A stretch of DNA of 64,000 nucleotides, taken from assembly GCF_023195535.1 (NCBI RefSeq), contig NZ_JALPNF010000001.1, positions 186,001-250,000 of the forward strand, in the 5' to 3' direction. A program made the position numbers and the translations under genes. Numbering within the stretch: the stretch's first letter is position 1; each line of letters starts with the position of its first letter. Positions 17,560 through 26,353 of this stretch are shown here, piece after piece. The notes beneath the pieces were generated by a model. It was not told where the DNA came from, did not search any database, and saw only the letters and a list, made by a program, of their open reading frames with translations. The DNA is from Sphingomonas faeni (GTDB lineage Bacteria > Pseudomonadota > Alphaproteobacteria > Sphingomonadales > Sphingomonadaceae).

Positions 17560-19002
17560 ATGACGGATCTGAACCGCCGCCTGTTCCTCGCCGGCGCCAC
17601 CGCGGCATCGGCCAGCGGCGCGATCGCGCGACTGCCCGGTGGCACCCCCGCTGCGGCTCCGGTGCCGAGCAACCCCGTCGTCCGTCAGCGCGCGGATGCG
17701 CAGGTGTTCCGCCACACCGACGGCTATTACTACCTGACCGGGTCGGTGCCCGAATACGACCGGCTGGTGCTGCGGCGTTCGCGCACGCTCGCCGGGCTGA
17801 CCACCGCGCGCGAGCAGATCCTCTGGCGCCACCTCGCCAGCGGCCCGCTGTCGGGCTTCATCTGGGCGCCCGAGCTGCACCTGATCGACGGCCGCTGGAT
17901 CATGTATTTCGCGGCCGGCCCGAGCGGCGGCGGCGAGGACGTGTTCCGCATCCGCACCTATGCGCTGGTCGCCGACGGCCCCGATCCGATGACCGCGCGC
18001 TGGTCGGTGCTGGGCCAGCTCAAGACGCCGTGGGACAGCTTCAATCTCGATTCGACCTCGTTCGTCCACCGCGGCACGCGCTATCTGTGCTGGGCGCAGC
18101 GCGAGCCGGGGATCGAGACCAACAGCAACCTGTATCTCGCGCCGCTCGCCACGCCGATCACGCTCGCCCAGCCGCCGATCCGGATCGCGGTGCCGACGCT
18201 CGACTGGGAAATCCAGGGCTACAAGGTCGCCGAGGCACCGTCGCTGCTGGCACGCAACGGCAAGCTGTTCATCACCTATTCGGCGAGCGCGACCGACGCG
18301 CGATACTGCCTCGGCCTGCTCACCGCAGACGCCAATGCGGACATCATGAAGGCGGACTCCTGGACGAAATCGCCCAAGCCGGTGTTCGTCTCGTCGTCGA
18401 TGACGGGCGTCTATGGTCCCGGCCACAATAGCTTCACGGTCGACGAACAGGGTCGCGACGTGCTGGTCTATCACGGCCGCGACTATGCCGCGATCAAGGG
18501 CGATCCGCTGTTGGATCCGAACCGCCACACCCGGATGCAGCGGCTGTATTACACCGCCGACGGCACGCCCGATTTCGGCATTCCGGTCGGCAACGGACCG
18601 GTGCCCGACCGGTTCTCGCCGGCCAGCGACAAGGGCGCGTTCCTGCGTCACGACGGCGACAGCGTCTCGGTCGGGCGCGGCGACATTCCCTCCAGCCAGT
18701 TCCGGCAGATGCCGGGGCTCGCGGGCAGGGGCAGCGTCTCGCTCGTGCCGATCGATGCGCCCGATCGCTATCTGGTCGCACAAGCCGACGGACGGATCGG
18801 TCTCGCCACGAAGGATGCGAGCCGCGCCTTTGCGGAACGTGCGAGCTTCCTGCCGCAGCCGGGCCTGAGCACCGCAAAGGGCGTGACCTTCGCCGCGCTC
18901 GGCAAACCCGGCATGGTCCTGCGTCATACCGCGGGCGGCGTGGCGTTGGGGACCGCGACGCACCCCGCCGACCGTGCCTCCGCCACGTTCCTGGTGAGCT
19001 GA
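17560..19002 (+). CDS. GH43 arabinofuranosidase with C-terminal AbfB/CBM42 domain, Tat-type signal
   Basis: A 480-residue enzyme with a Tat-like signal (residues 1-22, 'NRRLFLAGATAASASGA'), a GH43 propeller (about 30-345) and a C-terminal arabinofuranose-binding AbfB (CBM42-like) module of about 95 residues, with paired 'DRYLVAQADGRIGLATKD' and 'GMVLRHTAGGVALGT' repeats. Active-site segments include 'ADAQVFRHTDGYYYLTG', 'FNLDSTSFVHRG' and 'VAEAPSLLARNG'. Related enzymes release arabinose from arabinan ends or side chains; the binding module would anchor it on arabinose-rich chains. It is in a tight unit (2-base gaps on both sides) with endo-arabinanase and GH27 genes. Confidence 0.88.
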   Translation: MTDLNRRLFLAGATAASASGAIARLPGGTPAAAPVPSNPVVRQRADAQVFRHTDGYYYLTGSVPEYDRLVLRRSRTLAGLTTAREQILWRHLASGPLSGFIWAPELHLIDGRWIMYFAAGPSGGGEDVFRIRTYALVADGPDPMTARWSVLGQLKTPWDSFNLDSTSFVHRGTRYLCWAQREPGIETNSNLYLAPLATPITLAQPPIRIAVPTLDWEIQGYKVAEAPSLLARNGKLFITYSASATDARYCLGLLTADANADIMKADSWTKSPKPVFVSSSMTGVYGPGHNSFTVDEQGRDVLVYHGRDYAAIKGDPLLDPNRHTRMQRLYYTADGTPDFGIPVGNGPVPDRFSPASDKGAFLRHDGDSVSVGRGDIPSSQFRQMPGLAGRGSVSLVPIDAPDRYLVAQADGRIGLATKDASRAFAERASFLPQPGLSTAKGVTFAALGKPGMVLRHTAGGVALGTATHPADRASATFLVS

Positions 19003-19004
19003 GC

Positions 19005-20354
19005 ATGACGCTGTCGCTCGACCGCCGCACGCTCCTCACCGGCACCTTGGCGGCCACCGCGATCGGCGTCGCAGGTCCGGCGCGTGCGAAGGACGCACCG
19101 CGCCTGCTCGCGCCGACCCCGCCGATGGGCTGGAACAGCTGGAACAGTTTCGCGACGACGATCACCGAGGCGCAGGCGATCGAGACCGCGACGATCATGG
19201 CGGAAAAGCTGCTGCCGTCGGGCTATGATATCTTCACCGTCGATATCCAATGGTACGAGCCGGGGGCAAGCAGCTACACTTACGCGACCAAGCCCAAGCC
19301 GGTGATGGACGATTATGGCCGGTTGCTGCCCGCGCCGAACCGATTCCCGTCGAGCGCCGGCGGCAAGGGCTTTCGCCCGCTTGCCGACCGCGTCCACGCG
19401 CTCGGCCTGCGGTTCGGCATCCACCTGATGCGCGGCATTCCGCGGCTCGCGGTGGAGCGCAACCTGCCGGTGTTCGGGACCAAATACCGCGCCCGCGACA
19501 TCGCCGACACCACCAGCATCTGTGCCTGGAACCCGGACATGTACGGCGTCGACATGCGAAAGCCCGGCGCGCAGGCCTATTACGACAGCGTGTTCGCGCT
19601 CTACGCATCCTGGGGCGTCGACCTGGTCAAGATGGACGACATGAGCCGTCCCTATGACGCGCACGCACCGGAGATCGAGGGCGCGCATGCCGCGATCGTC
19701 GCGACCGGGCGCCCGATCATCCTCAGCCTCTCACCGGGGGAAACGCCGGTCCCCCGCGCCGATCACGTCCGCCGTTTCGCGCAGATGTGGCGGATCAGCG
19801 ACGATTTCTGGGACGAATGGCCGCTGCTCGAAGCGCAGTTCACCCGGCTGGAGAACTGGAACGCGCACCGCGTGCCCGGCGGCTGGCCCGACGCGGACAT
19901 GCTGCCGCTCGGTCGCCTTGCGCTGGGCGCGCGCGATACCAAGTTCACGCCCGACGAACAGCGCACGCTGATGACCCTCTGGTCGATCGCGCGCTCGCCG
20001 CTGATCATGGGCGGCGACCTCCGCCATCTCGACCGCGCGACGCTCGACCTGCTGACCAATCCCGAGGTCATCGCGGTCAACCAGGCGAGCTACGACAACC
20101 AGCCGCACTTCGTCGCCGATGGCATTCGGGTCTGGTCGGCGCGCGTGCCGGGATCGAAGGACCGCTATCTCGCGCTCTTTAACACAGACAAAAGCGAGCG
20201 TTCCGTGCAGCTTCGTCTCGACGTGATCGCCCTCAACGGGCCGGTCGGCGTCCGTGATCTCTGGGCACGGCGCGATCTGGCGCGGGCCTCTGGTACGCTG
20301 ACGAAGAGCCTGCCGTCACATGGTGCGGCGCTATATCGGCTCACGCCTGGCTGA
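19005..20354 (+). CDS. GH27 alpha-galactosidase / beta-L-arabinopyranosidase, Tat-type signal
   Basis: A 449-residue (beta/alpha)8 glycosidase. 'PTPPMGWNSWNSF' is the GH27 signature, the nucleophile is Asp211 in 'DLVKMDDMS', and the acid/base lies in 'WRISDDFWDEW' (Asp266/267). The Tat-like signal is 'LDRRTLLTGTLAATAIG' (residues 5-21). GH27 enzymes remove alpha-galactose or, in some members, beta-L-arabinopyranose; both sugars could be processed by the neighbouring arabinose/galactose dehydrogenase. It ends the hydrolase run, before an intergenic region with its own promoter and operator-like site ahead of the second TonB receptor. Confidence 0.9.
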   Translation: MTLSLDRRTLLTGTLAATAIGVAGPARAKDAPRLLAPTPPMGWNSWNSFATTITEAQAIETATIMAEKLLPSGYDIFTVDIQWYEPGASSYTYATKPKPVMDDYGRLLPAPNRFPSSAGGKGFRPLADRVHALGLRFGIHLMRGIPRLAVERNLPVFGTKYRARDIADTTSICAWNPDMYGVDMRKPGAQAYYDSVFALYASWGVDLVKMDDMSRPYDAHAPEIEGAHAAIVATGRPIILSLSPGETPVPRADHVRRFAQMWRISDDFWDEWPLLEAQFTRLENWNAHRVPGGWPDADMLPLGRLALGARDTKFTPDEQRTLMTLWSIARSPLIMGGDLRHLDRATLDLLTNPEVIAVNQASYDNQPHFVADGIRVWSARVPGSKDRYLALFNTDKSERSVQLRLDVIALNGPVGVRDLWARRDLARASGTLTKSLPSHGAALYRLTPG

Positions 20355-20374
20355 CCAATCTGCAAGACCTATCA

Positions 20375-20439
20375 GGCAAATTGTTTGGCAAATTAACGCT
20401 TGCGTCGATGACTAGGTTCTCATACCTAATGTCCGAGTA
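20375..20439 (+). promoter_or_regulatory. Promoter region with operator at +1 for the second TonB receptor
   Basis: TTGCGT (20400-20405) and TACCTA (20423-20428) are separated by 17 bases and can serve as -35 and -10. Directly after lies ATGTCCGAGTA (20429-20439), complement TACTCGGACAT, of the same FadR-like form as sites at 8920 and 11332, where a bound repressor would block initiation. A direct repeat GGCAAATT (20375-20382 and 20387-20394) sits just upstream of the -35. Confidence 0.45.
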
Positions 20440-20486
20440 ATACCGGCTGCGAATAAGGTCGGATGGACATGCCAGGGAGAGGCCAA

Positions 20487-23333
20487 ATGGCGATGAAATC
20501 GTTGATTCTGTGTTCCGCATCGATCGCAGCCCTGATGCTGGGCGCGCCCGTCAACGCGCAGGCCGTGCCGACCACGCCGCAGGATCAGGCCGATCAGCCT
20601 GTGACCGACCAGCCTGCAAGCGGTGACGACATCGTCGTCACCGGCGTCCGCGCCTCGATCGTCGGCGCGCTAAACGTCCGCAAGAATTCGATCCAGATCG
20701 TCGACTCGATCGTCTCGGAAGACGTCGGCAAGCTGCCCGACAACAACGTCGTCGAGGCGCTCCAGCGCGTCACCGGCATTCAGGTCACCGACCGCGCCGG
20801 CGGCGAAGCGGCGACGATCACCATCCGCGGTCTGACCGATCCGTTGACGACGCTCAACGGGCGCAACATCTTCACCGCAGCCGGCACGTCCTTCGCGCTG
20901 CAGGATATCTCCGCGAACCTCGTCAAGCAGGTGGACGTCTACAAGACCCGCTCGGCCGACCAGCTGGAAACGGGTCTGGCCGGGCAGATCGACGTGCAGA
21001 CCCGGCGCCCGCTCGATTTCGACGGCTTCACGATATCGGGCCTCGCCCGCGGGCTCTATTCGGAACTCGCCGACAAGGTGAACCCCAACGCCGCGTTGCT
21101 GATCAGCGACCGTTGGGAAACCGGCATCGGCGATATCGGTCTGCTCGTGAACGGCAGCTACACGCGCGCCGAATTCCGCAACCAGAATTTGCAGGCCGGC
21201 GCGATCGTGCCGTTCGCCACGGAAAACCCGACCGCGGGTTCGGGCCTCGCCCCGCTGGAACGCATCTTCCCGGGTGACAGGAACCAGAACTGGACGCCGG
21301 GGCTGGATGCTGGCCTGCCGACCGCGCCGGGCTCCACGCTCAACATCAACGGCGTCGATACGCCATATTATCTGTCGAGGGACGCGGTCATCGCGTCCGA
21401 TCTCTACGGCAAGCGGGACCGTCGCGCGGTCAATGCCGCGCTGCAATGGGCGCCCAACGACCGTTCGGTCTACACGGCGGAAGTCTTCTACACCGGCTTC
21501 AAGGGCAAGACGTTCAACAGCCTGAACTTCAGCTTCGTCGACTGGTGGGGCGACCTGCCGGCCAATCCGGGGTCGAGCTTCGAATTGTTCGACGGGACAA
21601 ACATCATCAAGTCGCGTCAGGCCGGATCGGTCGCGGGGTTCAACAGCGGCGACACGGCCACCAGCAAGACCGACAGCTATGTCTATGCATTGAACGCCAA
21701 GTGGGACGTCGCCGACCGCGGCAAGATCTCGGCCGACCTCACATATCAGGACAGCAAGAACGAGACCTCGTTCTTCGCCATCCGCACCGATCGCGGGCCG
21801 CTCGACATCGACGTGGACTTCAACGCGGGCGGTGGGCTGCCGTCCTACAGCTTCGGCAATCAGGCCGTGCTGACCGACGCGACGGCCTGGACGATCGGCA
21901 ACCTGTTCGACAGCGGTACCAAGAATACCGGCAGCGCGCTGACGATGATGCTCGACGGCGAATATTCATGGGACGACGGCTTCCTGCGCCGCATCAAGTC
22001 GGGCTTCCGCTTCGACGACCGCAAGGCCGACACTTTCGTGCGCGACCAGGGCGCGGGGGGGCTGGGCACCACGCTGGCGGCCTTCGGTGAAGGCCAGCCC
22101 TTCACCAACAGCGGCTTCTTCGGCGGTCGGGCGGACATTCCCACGAGCTGGGTGCAGGCGGATCCCCGCACGATGGACCGGGATGCCGTCCGCACCCTGT
22201 ATCGCGCCGTGGCGCCCGGCCTGTTGCTCTCCGATCAGCTGAGCTTCGGCCAGGTGTTCGGCATCTCGGAAACGAACCTGGCCGCCTATGCCCTTGCCGA
22301 TGGCGAGGTCAGCATCTTCGGGCGTCCGCTGCAGCTTCAGGCCGGCGTGCGCTATGTGGCGATCGACACCGATTATGACTATTTCGATCGCGGTGCGAAC
22401 TTTGCCCGGACGAGCGTGTCGAACGGTTCGGAAAAGTGGCTGCCTTCGTTCACCGCGCGCTATGCGCTCACGGACAATCTGCGCATCCGCTTCAACTATG
22501 GCGAAACGCTCCGGCGTCCCAGCTTCGGCGATCTGAACCCCAATCCCGTGCTAACTGGCGACCTGTCGCGCATCGGCTTCGGTTCGGGCACGTCGGGCAC
22601 CGCAAACCTCACGCCGACCCATTCGAAGAACATCGATCTGGCGGTCGAGTGGTATTTCGAGCGCAACAGTGCGATCTATGTGACCGCCTTCCGTCGTGAA
22701 ATCGACGGGCTGGTCGTGCCGCTTACGGTGCGTGAATCGATCCCGAACAACTACCTGCCGCGCAACGAGACCTATACCGAATCGTTCAACATCACCCGTC
22801 CGGTGAACGCGTCGGACGGCGTGCTGAAGGGCGTCGAACTGGGCCTGACCTATTTTCCGACCTACCTGCCCGGTCCTCTGAACGGGCTCGGGGTCACCGG
22901 CAGCGCCACGATCCTGGATTCCGAACAGACCATCCCGCTCACCAACGCGGCCGGCGAGATCACGGGATCGACGAAGTCGGCGTTCTTCGGCGTATCGAAA
23001 CTGTCGTACAATGCGACGCTGGCCTACGATACCGGGCCGATCGGCGCGCGTCTGTCGTACGTCTGGCGCAAGGGCTTCCTGCAGAGCAACGAAGCCCGGT
23101 CGTTCGCCAATCCGATCGGCTTCTGGCGCGCCCCGGAAAAGAGCCTGGACTTCCAGCTGACCTTGAACGTGAACAAGGATATCGGCCTGACCTTCGACGC
23201 GGTGAACCTGACCAAGGCCAAGCAGCAGAACTATTACAAGTTCGGCGACGTCGGTAACCCCGAGCAGTTCAACTCCAGTACGCTGCTCATCGACCGCACC
23301 TTCGCCATCGGTGCGCGCTACACGTTCAAGTAA
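20487..23333 (+). CDS. TonB-dependent receptor, second copy of the locus
   Basis: An outer-membrane TonB-dependent receptor of 948 residues. It has a signal peptide (residues 1-25, 'LILCSASIAALMLGAPVNAQ'), a TonB-box-like 'GDDIVVTGVRAS', a plug with 'DVGKLPDNNVVEALQRVTG' and 'ATITIRGLTDPLTTLNGRN', and a barrel ending 'FAIGARYTFK'. ATG at 20487 follows GGGAGAGG; an earlier in-frame ATG at 20463 would spoil the signal peptide. It probably imports arabino- or galacto-oligosaccharides into the periplasm for the GH51/GH43/GH27 enzymes encoded just upstream. It is separate in sequence from the receptor at 1513-4347, so two oligosaccharide types may be taken up. Its transcript ends at a strong hairpin at 23347. 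Confidence 0.93.
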   Translation: MAMKSLILCSASIAALMLGAPVNAQAVPTTPQDQADQPVTDQPASGDDIVVTGVRASIVGALNVRKNSIQIVDSIVSEDVGKLPDNNVVEALQRVTGIQVTDRAGGEAATITIRGLTDPLTTLNGRNIFTAAGTSFALQDISANLVKQVDVYKTRSADQLETGLAGQIDVQTRRPLDFDGFTISGLARGLYSELADKVNPNAALLISDRWETGIGDIGLLVNGSYTRAEFRNQNLQAGAIVPFATENPTAGSGLAPLERIFPGDRNQNWTPGLDAGLPTAPGSTLNINGVDTPYYLSRDAVIASDLYGKRDRRAVNAALQWAPNDRSVYTAEVFYTGFKGKTFNSLNFSFVDWWGDLPANPGSSFELFDGTNIIKSRQAGSVAGFNSGDTATSKTDSYVYALNAKWDVADRGKISADLTYQDSKNETSFFAIRTDRGPLDIDVDFNAGGGLPSYSFGNQAVLTDATAWTIGNLFDSGTKNTGSALTMMLDGEYSWDDGFLRRIKSGFRFDDRKADTFVRDQGAGGLGTTLAAFGEGQPFTNSGFFGGRADIPTSWVQADPRTMDRDAVRTLYRAVAPGLLLSDQLSFGQVFGISETNLAAYALADGEVSIFGRPLQLQAGVRYVAIDTDYDYFDRGANFARTSVSNGSEKWLPSFTARYALTDNLRIRFNYGETLRRPSFGDLNPNPVLTGDLSRIGFGSGTSGTANLTPTHSKNIDLAVEWYFERNSAIYVTAFRREIDGLVVPLTVRESIPNNYLPRNETYTESFNITRPVNASDGVLKGVELGLTYFPTYLPGPLNGLGVTGSATILDSEQTIPLTNAAGEITGSTKSAFFGVSKLSYNATLAYDTGPIGARLSYVWRKGFLQSNEARSFANPIGFWRAPEKSLDFQLTLNVNKDIGLTFDAVNLTKAKQQNYYKFGDVGNPEQFNSSTLLIDRTFAIGARYTFK

Positions 23334-23346
23334 CCCGGGCATCCCG

Positions 23347-23388
23347 GAGGAGCGCATTTGCCGCGCGCTGCAAATGCGCTCCTCGTTT
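23347..23388 (+). terminator. Intrinsic terminator after the TonB receptor
   Basis: A perfect 14-bp stem (GAGGAGCGCATTTG / CAAATGCGCTCCTC) with a 10-base loop is followed by GTTT. It lies 14 bases past the receptor stop and marks the end of the pentose locus. Confidence 0.8.
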
Positions 23389-23449
23389 CAGGCGAGCCGG
23401 TCCGCCGCATATTCCGGTTGCGCTCGCCGCGGTCGTCGGCGGCGCCCGG

Positions 23450-24703
23450 CTATTCCGCCCGGCTATCCCAAGCGGTACGATGCGCAGCCTCGAACGCGGC
23501 GAGATCGCCGGGGTCGTCCATCATCCGGCGGGCACGCTCCAGGGCGTTATCGGCCAGTGCGCGGATATCGCGTCGGGCGGCGGGCAGCGCCGCGTGGAGC
23601 GAAGCGAGCGTGACGGCCAGCCGGATCGCGACTTCGGCCGCCTGGCTTCCGTCGCGCAGGATCGGACGGAAGGCATCGGTCAGCATCTCCTCGACGGTCG
23701 GGCGCGTCAGATAGACCGGCGGCAGCTCGTCGATTGCCACCGCTTCGGGCCGTTCGGCTGGCAGGTTGAGCAGCACCCGCAGCAACGCGTTGAGCACCTC
23801 TATCGCGGTACCGGGATCGTTGATTGCGGGCGACAAGGCCCGGCTCGCAATCTCCGACAGCGCGATCAACCCGAGCCGCGGGTCCTGGTCGAACGAGCGA
23901 TGGCGCTCGATCGTGAAGGCACGCAGCGCCAGCGTCCGCAGCGCGTCGTCCACGGCGCCTTCGATCCGCATCAAATCGCGGTGCGGGTGGATCATTGCCC
24001 CAGGCCGTACGACGACATGGATGACGATACCCCGCTCGGTCGCGATCGCGCCCAGCGCGGCGACGTCGACATGCGTGACATAGCCGGTCGCGGTGCCGCG
24101 GATCGACCGTGCCCCGGCCGGTACCGCGATCGCGGGACGCCCGCCCAGATAGGGATTCGCGGCGAAGTCCGTCATCGCTTCGGCCGCCGCGTTCTCGACC
24201 CGGTCGATGACGTCGGACATCCGGCCGAACGCGGTGATGTGCGCAATCCAGCGCAACAGCGTGACGACCACCCATACGACGATCAGGACGGTCGCGCCGA
24301 ACAGGATGATCCGGCCCTCGCTGCCATAGGCATGCGTCTGTAGGCCGATGATCCCGACGATCGAGAATACGAAGGCGCCGAGGAACGTCGACAGGGCGTT
24401 CTGCGAGGTGGGGTCGTTGATCAGCAGCTGCGTCGCGCGCGGCGTCGCCAGTTGCGTTGCCGACGAATAGGCGCTGACCATCGCCGTCAGCGAGAAGGTC
24501 GTCACCGCCAGCATGCTCGACGCCATGATCTGCAGGATCGTGCCGACCGCGTCCTGGCCCAGCTCGGCGCCTAACGCATAGGGGAGATAGGGCACGATCG
24601 CACCCGAAAGGATCGCCAGCACCACGCTCAGCAAGCTGATGATGGCGGCGCGAAACCAGATCTTGCGGACGATCCGGCGCAGGATCCACGACCATTTCTT
24701 CAT
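23450..24703 (-). CDS. DUF2254 integral membrane protein
   Basis: A 417-residue inner-membrane protein of the DUF2254 family, whose function is unknown. Four hydrophobic helices occupy the N-terminal half ('ISLLSVVLAILSGAIVPYL', 'ILQIMASSMLAVTTFSLTAM', 'FLGAFVFSIVGIIGL' and 'ILFGATVLIVVWVVVTLL'), followed by a soluble C-terminal domain with 'RSFDQDPRLGLIALSEIASR' and 'ALSPAINDPGTA', the most conserved stretch of the family. The start at 24703 begins 'MKKWSWILRR' and has AGGGA about 8 bases upstream; the frame extends to 24817. It stands alone, 175 bases from the TolC gene on the same strand. Confidence 0.85.
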   Translation of the reverse strand: MKKWSWILRRIVRKIWFRAAIISLLSVVLAILSGAIVPYLPYALGAELGQDAVGTILQIMASSMLAVTTFSLTAMVSAYSSATQLATPRATQLLINDPTSQNALSTFLGAFVFSIVGIIGLQTHAYGSEGRIILFGATVLIVVWVVVTLLRWIAHITAFGRMSDVIDRVENAAAEAMTDFAANPYLGGRPAIAVPAGARSIRGTATGYVTHVDVAALGAIATERGIVIHVVVRPGAMIHPHRDLMRIEGAVDDALRTLALRAFTIERHRSFDQDPRLGLIALSEIASRALSPAINDPGTAIEVLNALLRVLLNLPAERPEAVAIDELPPVYLTRPTVEEMLTDAFRPILRDGSQAAEVAIRLAVTLASLHAALPAARRDIRALADNALERARRMMDDPGDLAAFEAAHRTAWDSRAE

Positions 24704-24877
24704 CTCTATTCCCTGATCGAACCATGGCGCGTTCGCAAGGAAACGGTTGCTGGCAAGGAACCGCCCAAAACACGGTCGCATGCCGCGGATAGCTGTCTGA
24801 CGATCGCCCCGAATCATCGGTGTAATGGCTCACGATGCAGGTCGCCATAGCGTGTGTGGTCTTCGCGGCAGTAGCGG

Positions 24878-26353
24878 TCAGTCCAGCTGCAAGGCTCTTC
24901 GGTCGGCCGTCGCCGCGGCAAGTTCGGCGCGCGCCGATGCGATCCGCGCTTGCGCGTCGATCACGCGCACCCGCGCATCGGTTGCGGTCTCCTCGCGTTG
25001 ATTAACGAGGAAGAAGTCTCCCGATCCCAGTTCGAAGCGCCGCCGTTCGGCTACCGCCAGGCGATCGGCCAGCCGGCGTTCCTCCTCCGCTATCGTCGCC
25101 AGCCGTTCGGTCGCATCGACCGCGATGACGATCCCGTCGACTTCAACGGCGATCTGATCGCGCAGGAAGCGGCTGCGCTGCCCGAGCGCATCGATCTCGG
25201 CGCGTGCCTCGGCGACACGCCCCTTGGCCGCGCGGTTCTGCAGCGGCACGCTGAAGCGAAACCCGACCGCGGCTTCGAGCGGCGTACGGTTCGGTCCACC
25301 CAGACCGACCGCGCCGATATCCTTCCCGACGTCACCGCGCAGGTCGAGCCGCGGCGAAAGATCGTTCTCGGCGAGCATCAGCCGTGCGGTCGACTGGTCG
25401 ATCTTGGTCAGGATCGCGCGATAGTCCGGTCGCGCGACAGGCGCCTTGATCGGGGTCGTCGGCGCCAGACCTGCCAGCGGCGTCGCGTCGGGCGGCAGCC
25501 GGTCGGCCGACACCAGCAGCGGTGCACCCGCGTCGTCGCGCAGATACAGCGACAGCGAGTTGGCGGCACTCGCGATATCCTGCTCCGCGCGGACGACTAG
25601 TGCGCGCCGTCGGACCAGATTCTGGTCGTTCTCGGTCAGCAGGATTTCGGGCCGCGCGCCCAGCGTGACCAGGCGACCGATGGCGCCGCGACGACGTTCT
25701 GCAAGGTCCAGCAGTTCGCGATAGGCACGCAGTCGCAATCCGGCCGCGACCCAGGCCTGATACGCGTCGACCGCGCGGCGCTGCACGCCGATCGCAACCA
25801 TCTCGCCCTCGAACCGCGCGACGTCGATATCCGCCCCGGCCACGGTGCGGCGCGTGCGCCGCTCGTCGATGACCCGGTCGCGGAGCAGCGCGAACAACGC
25901 ACCGACCTTCGCCTCGCCGGCCCGGTTGGTATAGGCCTGGTCCTGGTAGACGGGAAAGCTGCCCCGCGACGCGCGGTAATTGCCGTAGAGATAGCCGCCA
26001 TTGCCGGTCAGCGGCCGCGTCGCGCGGCCTTCGATGACGGTTCCGTCGTAATAGCCCGCGACCCGCGACTTGGCATCGACGTCGAACACCGTGTCGAACG
26101 CCCCTTCGGCCGACAGCGAGCGGCCTTCGGCCTGGCGAACGCGTGCGAGCGCTTCGACGATCTGCGGTGCGGACCGTGCGGACGACCGCAGAACCTCGTC
26201 GAGCGTGAGCGGTCTGACCTCGACCGAAGGTGGGGTTTGAGGGTTCGACAGCGCCTCGGAAGGGGCGGCGGGGGAGAGGGCGGGGGCGGGGGGAGCAGCC
26301 GCGGCGGTGAGGGGGGACAGGACGACGAGCGTGCCTAGAAGGACGCGGATCAT
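24878..26353 (-). CDS. TolC-family outer membrane efflux protein
   Basis: A 491-residue outer-membrane channel protein. A signal peptide ('LLGTLVVLSPLTAAAAPP', residues 5-22) and a proline-rich linker precede the paired helical/beta repeats of TolC proteins ('LTLDEVLRSSARSAPQIVEA', 'TRRTVAGADIDVARFEGEMV', 'PNRTPLEAAVGFRFSVPLQN'). It would form the outer duct of a tripartite exporter with the HlyD-type adaptor encoded immediately upstream. Its ATG overlaps the adaptor stop (ATGA), so the two are translationally coupled. The transported substrate is unknown; no RTX-like or bacteriocin-like gene is adjacent. Confidence 0.85.
   Translation of the reverse strand: MIRVLLGTLVVLSPLTAAAAPPAPALSPAAPSEALSNPQTPPSVEVRPLTLDEVLRSSARSAPQIVEALARVRQAEGRSLSAEGAFDTVFDVDAKSRVAGYYDGTVIEGRATRPLTGNGGYLYGNYRASRGSFPVYQDQAYTNRAGEAKVGALFALLRDRVIDERRTRRTVAGADIDVARFEGEMVAIGVQRRAVDAYQAWVAAGLRLRAYRELLDLAERRRGAIGRLVTLGARPEILLTENDQNLVRRRALVVRAEQDIASAANSLSLYLRDDAGAPLLVSADRLPPDATPLAGLAPTTPIKAPVARPDYRAILTKIDQSTARLMLAENDLSPRLDLRGDVGKDIGAVGLGGPNRTPLEAAVGFRFSVPLQNRAAKGRVAEARAEIDALGQRSRFLRDQIAVEVDGIVIAVDATERLATIAEEERRLADRLAVAERRRFELGSGDFFLVNQREETATDARVRVIDAQARIASARAELAAATADRRALQLD

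Noticed and set aside
14822..17608. A 928-residue open frame on the minus strand opposite GH51 and GH43 genes
   Set aside because: It is rich in Arg, Ala and Gly and has no domain pattern. The plus strand carries clear catalytic motifs in tightly spaced genes; this is a shadow of high GC3 coding.
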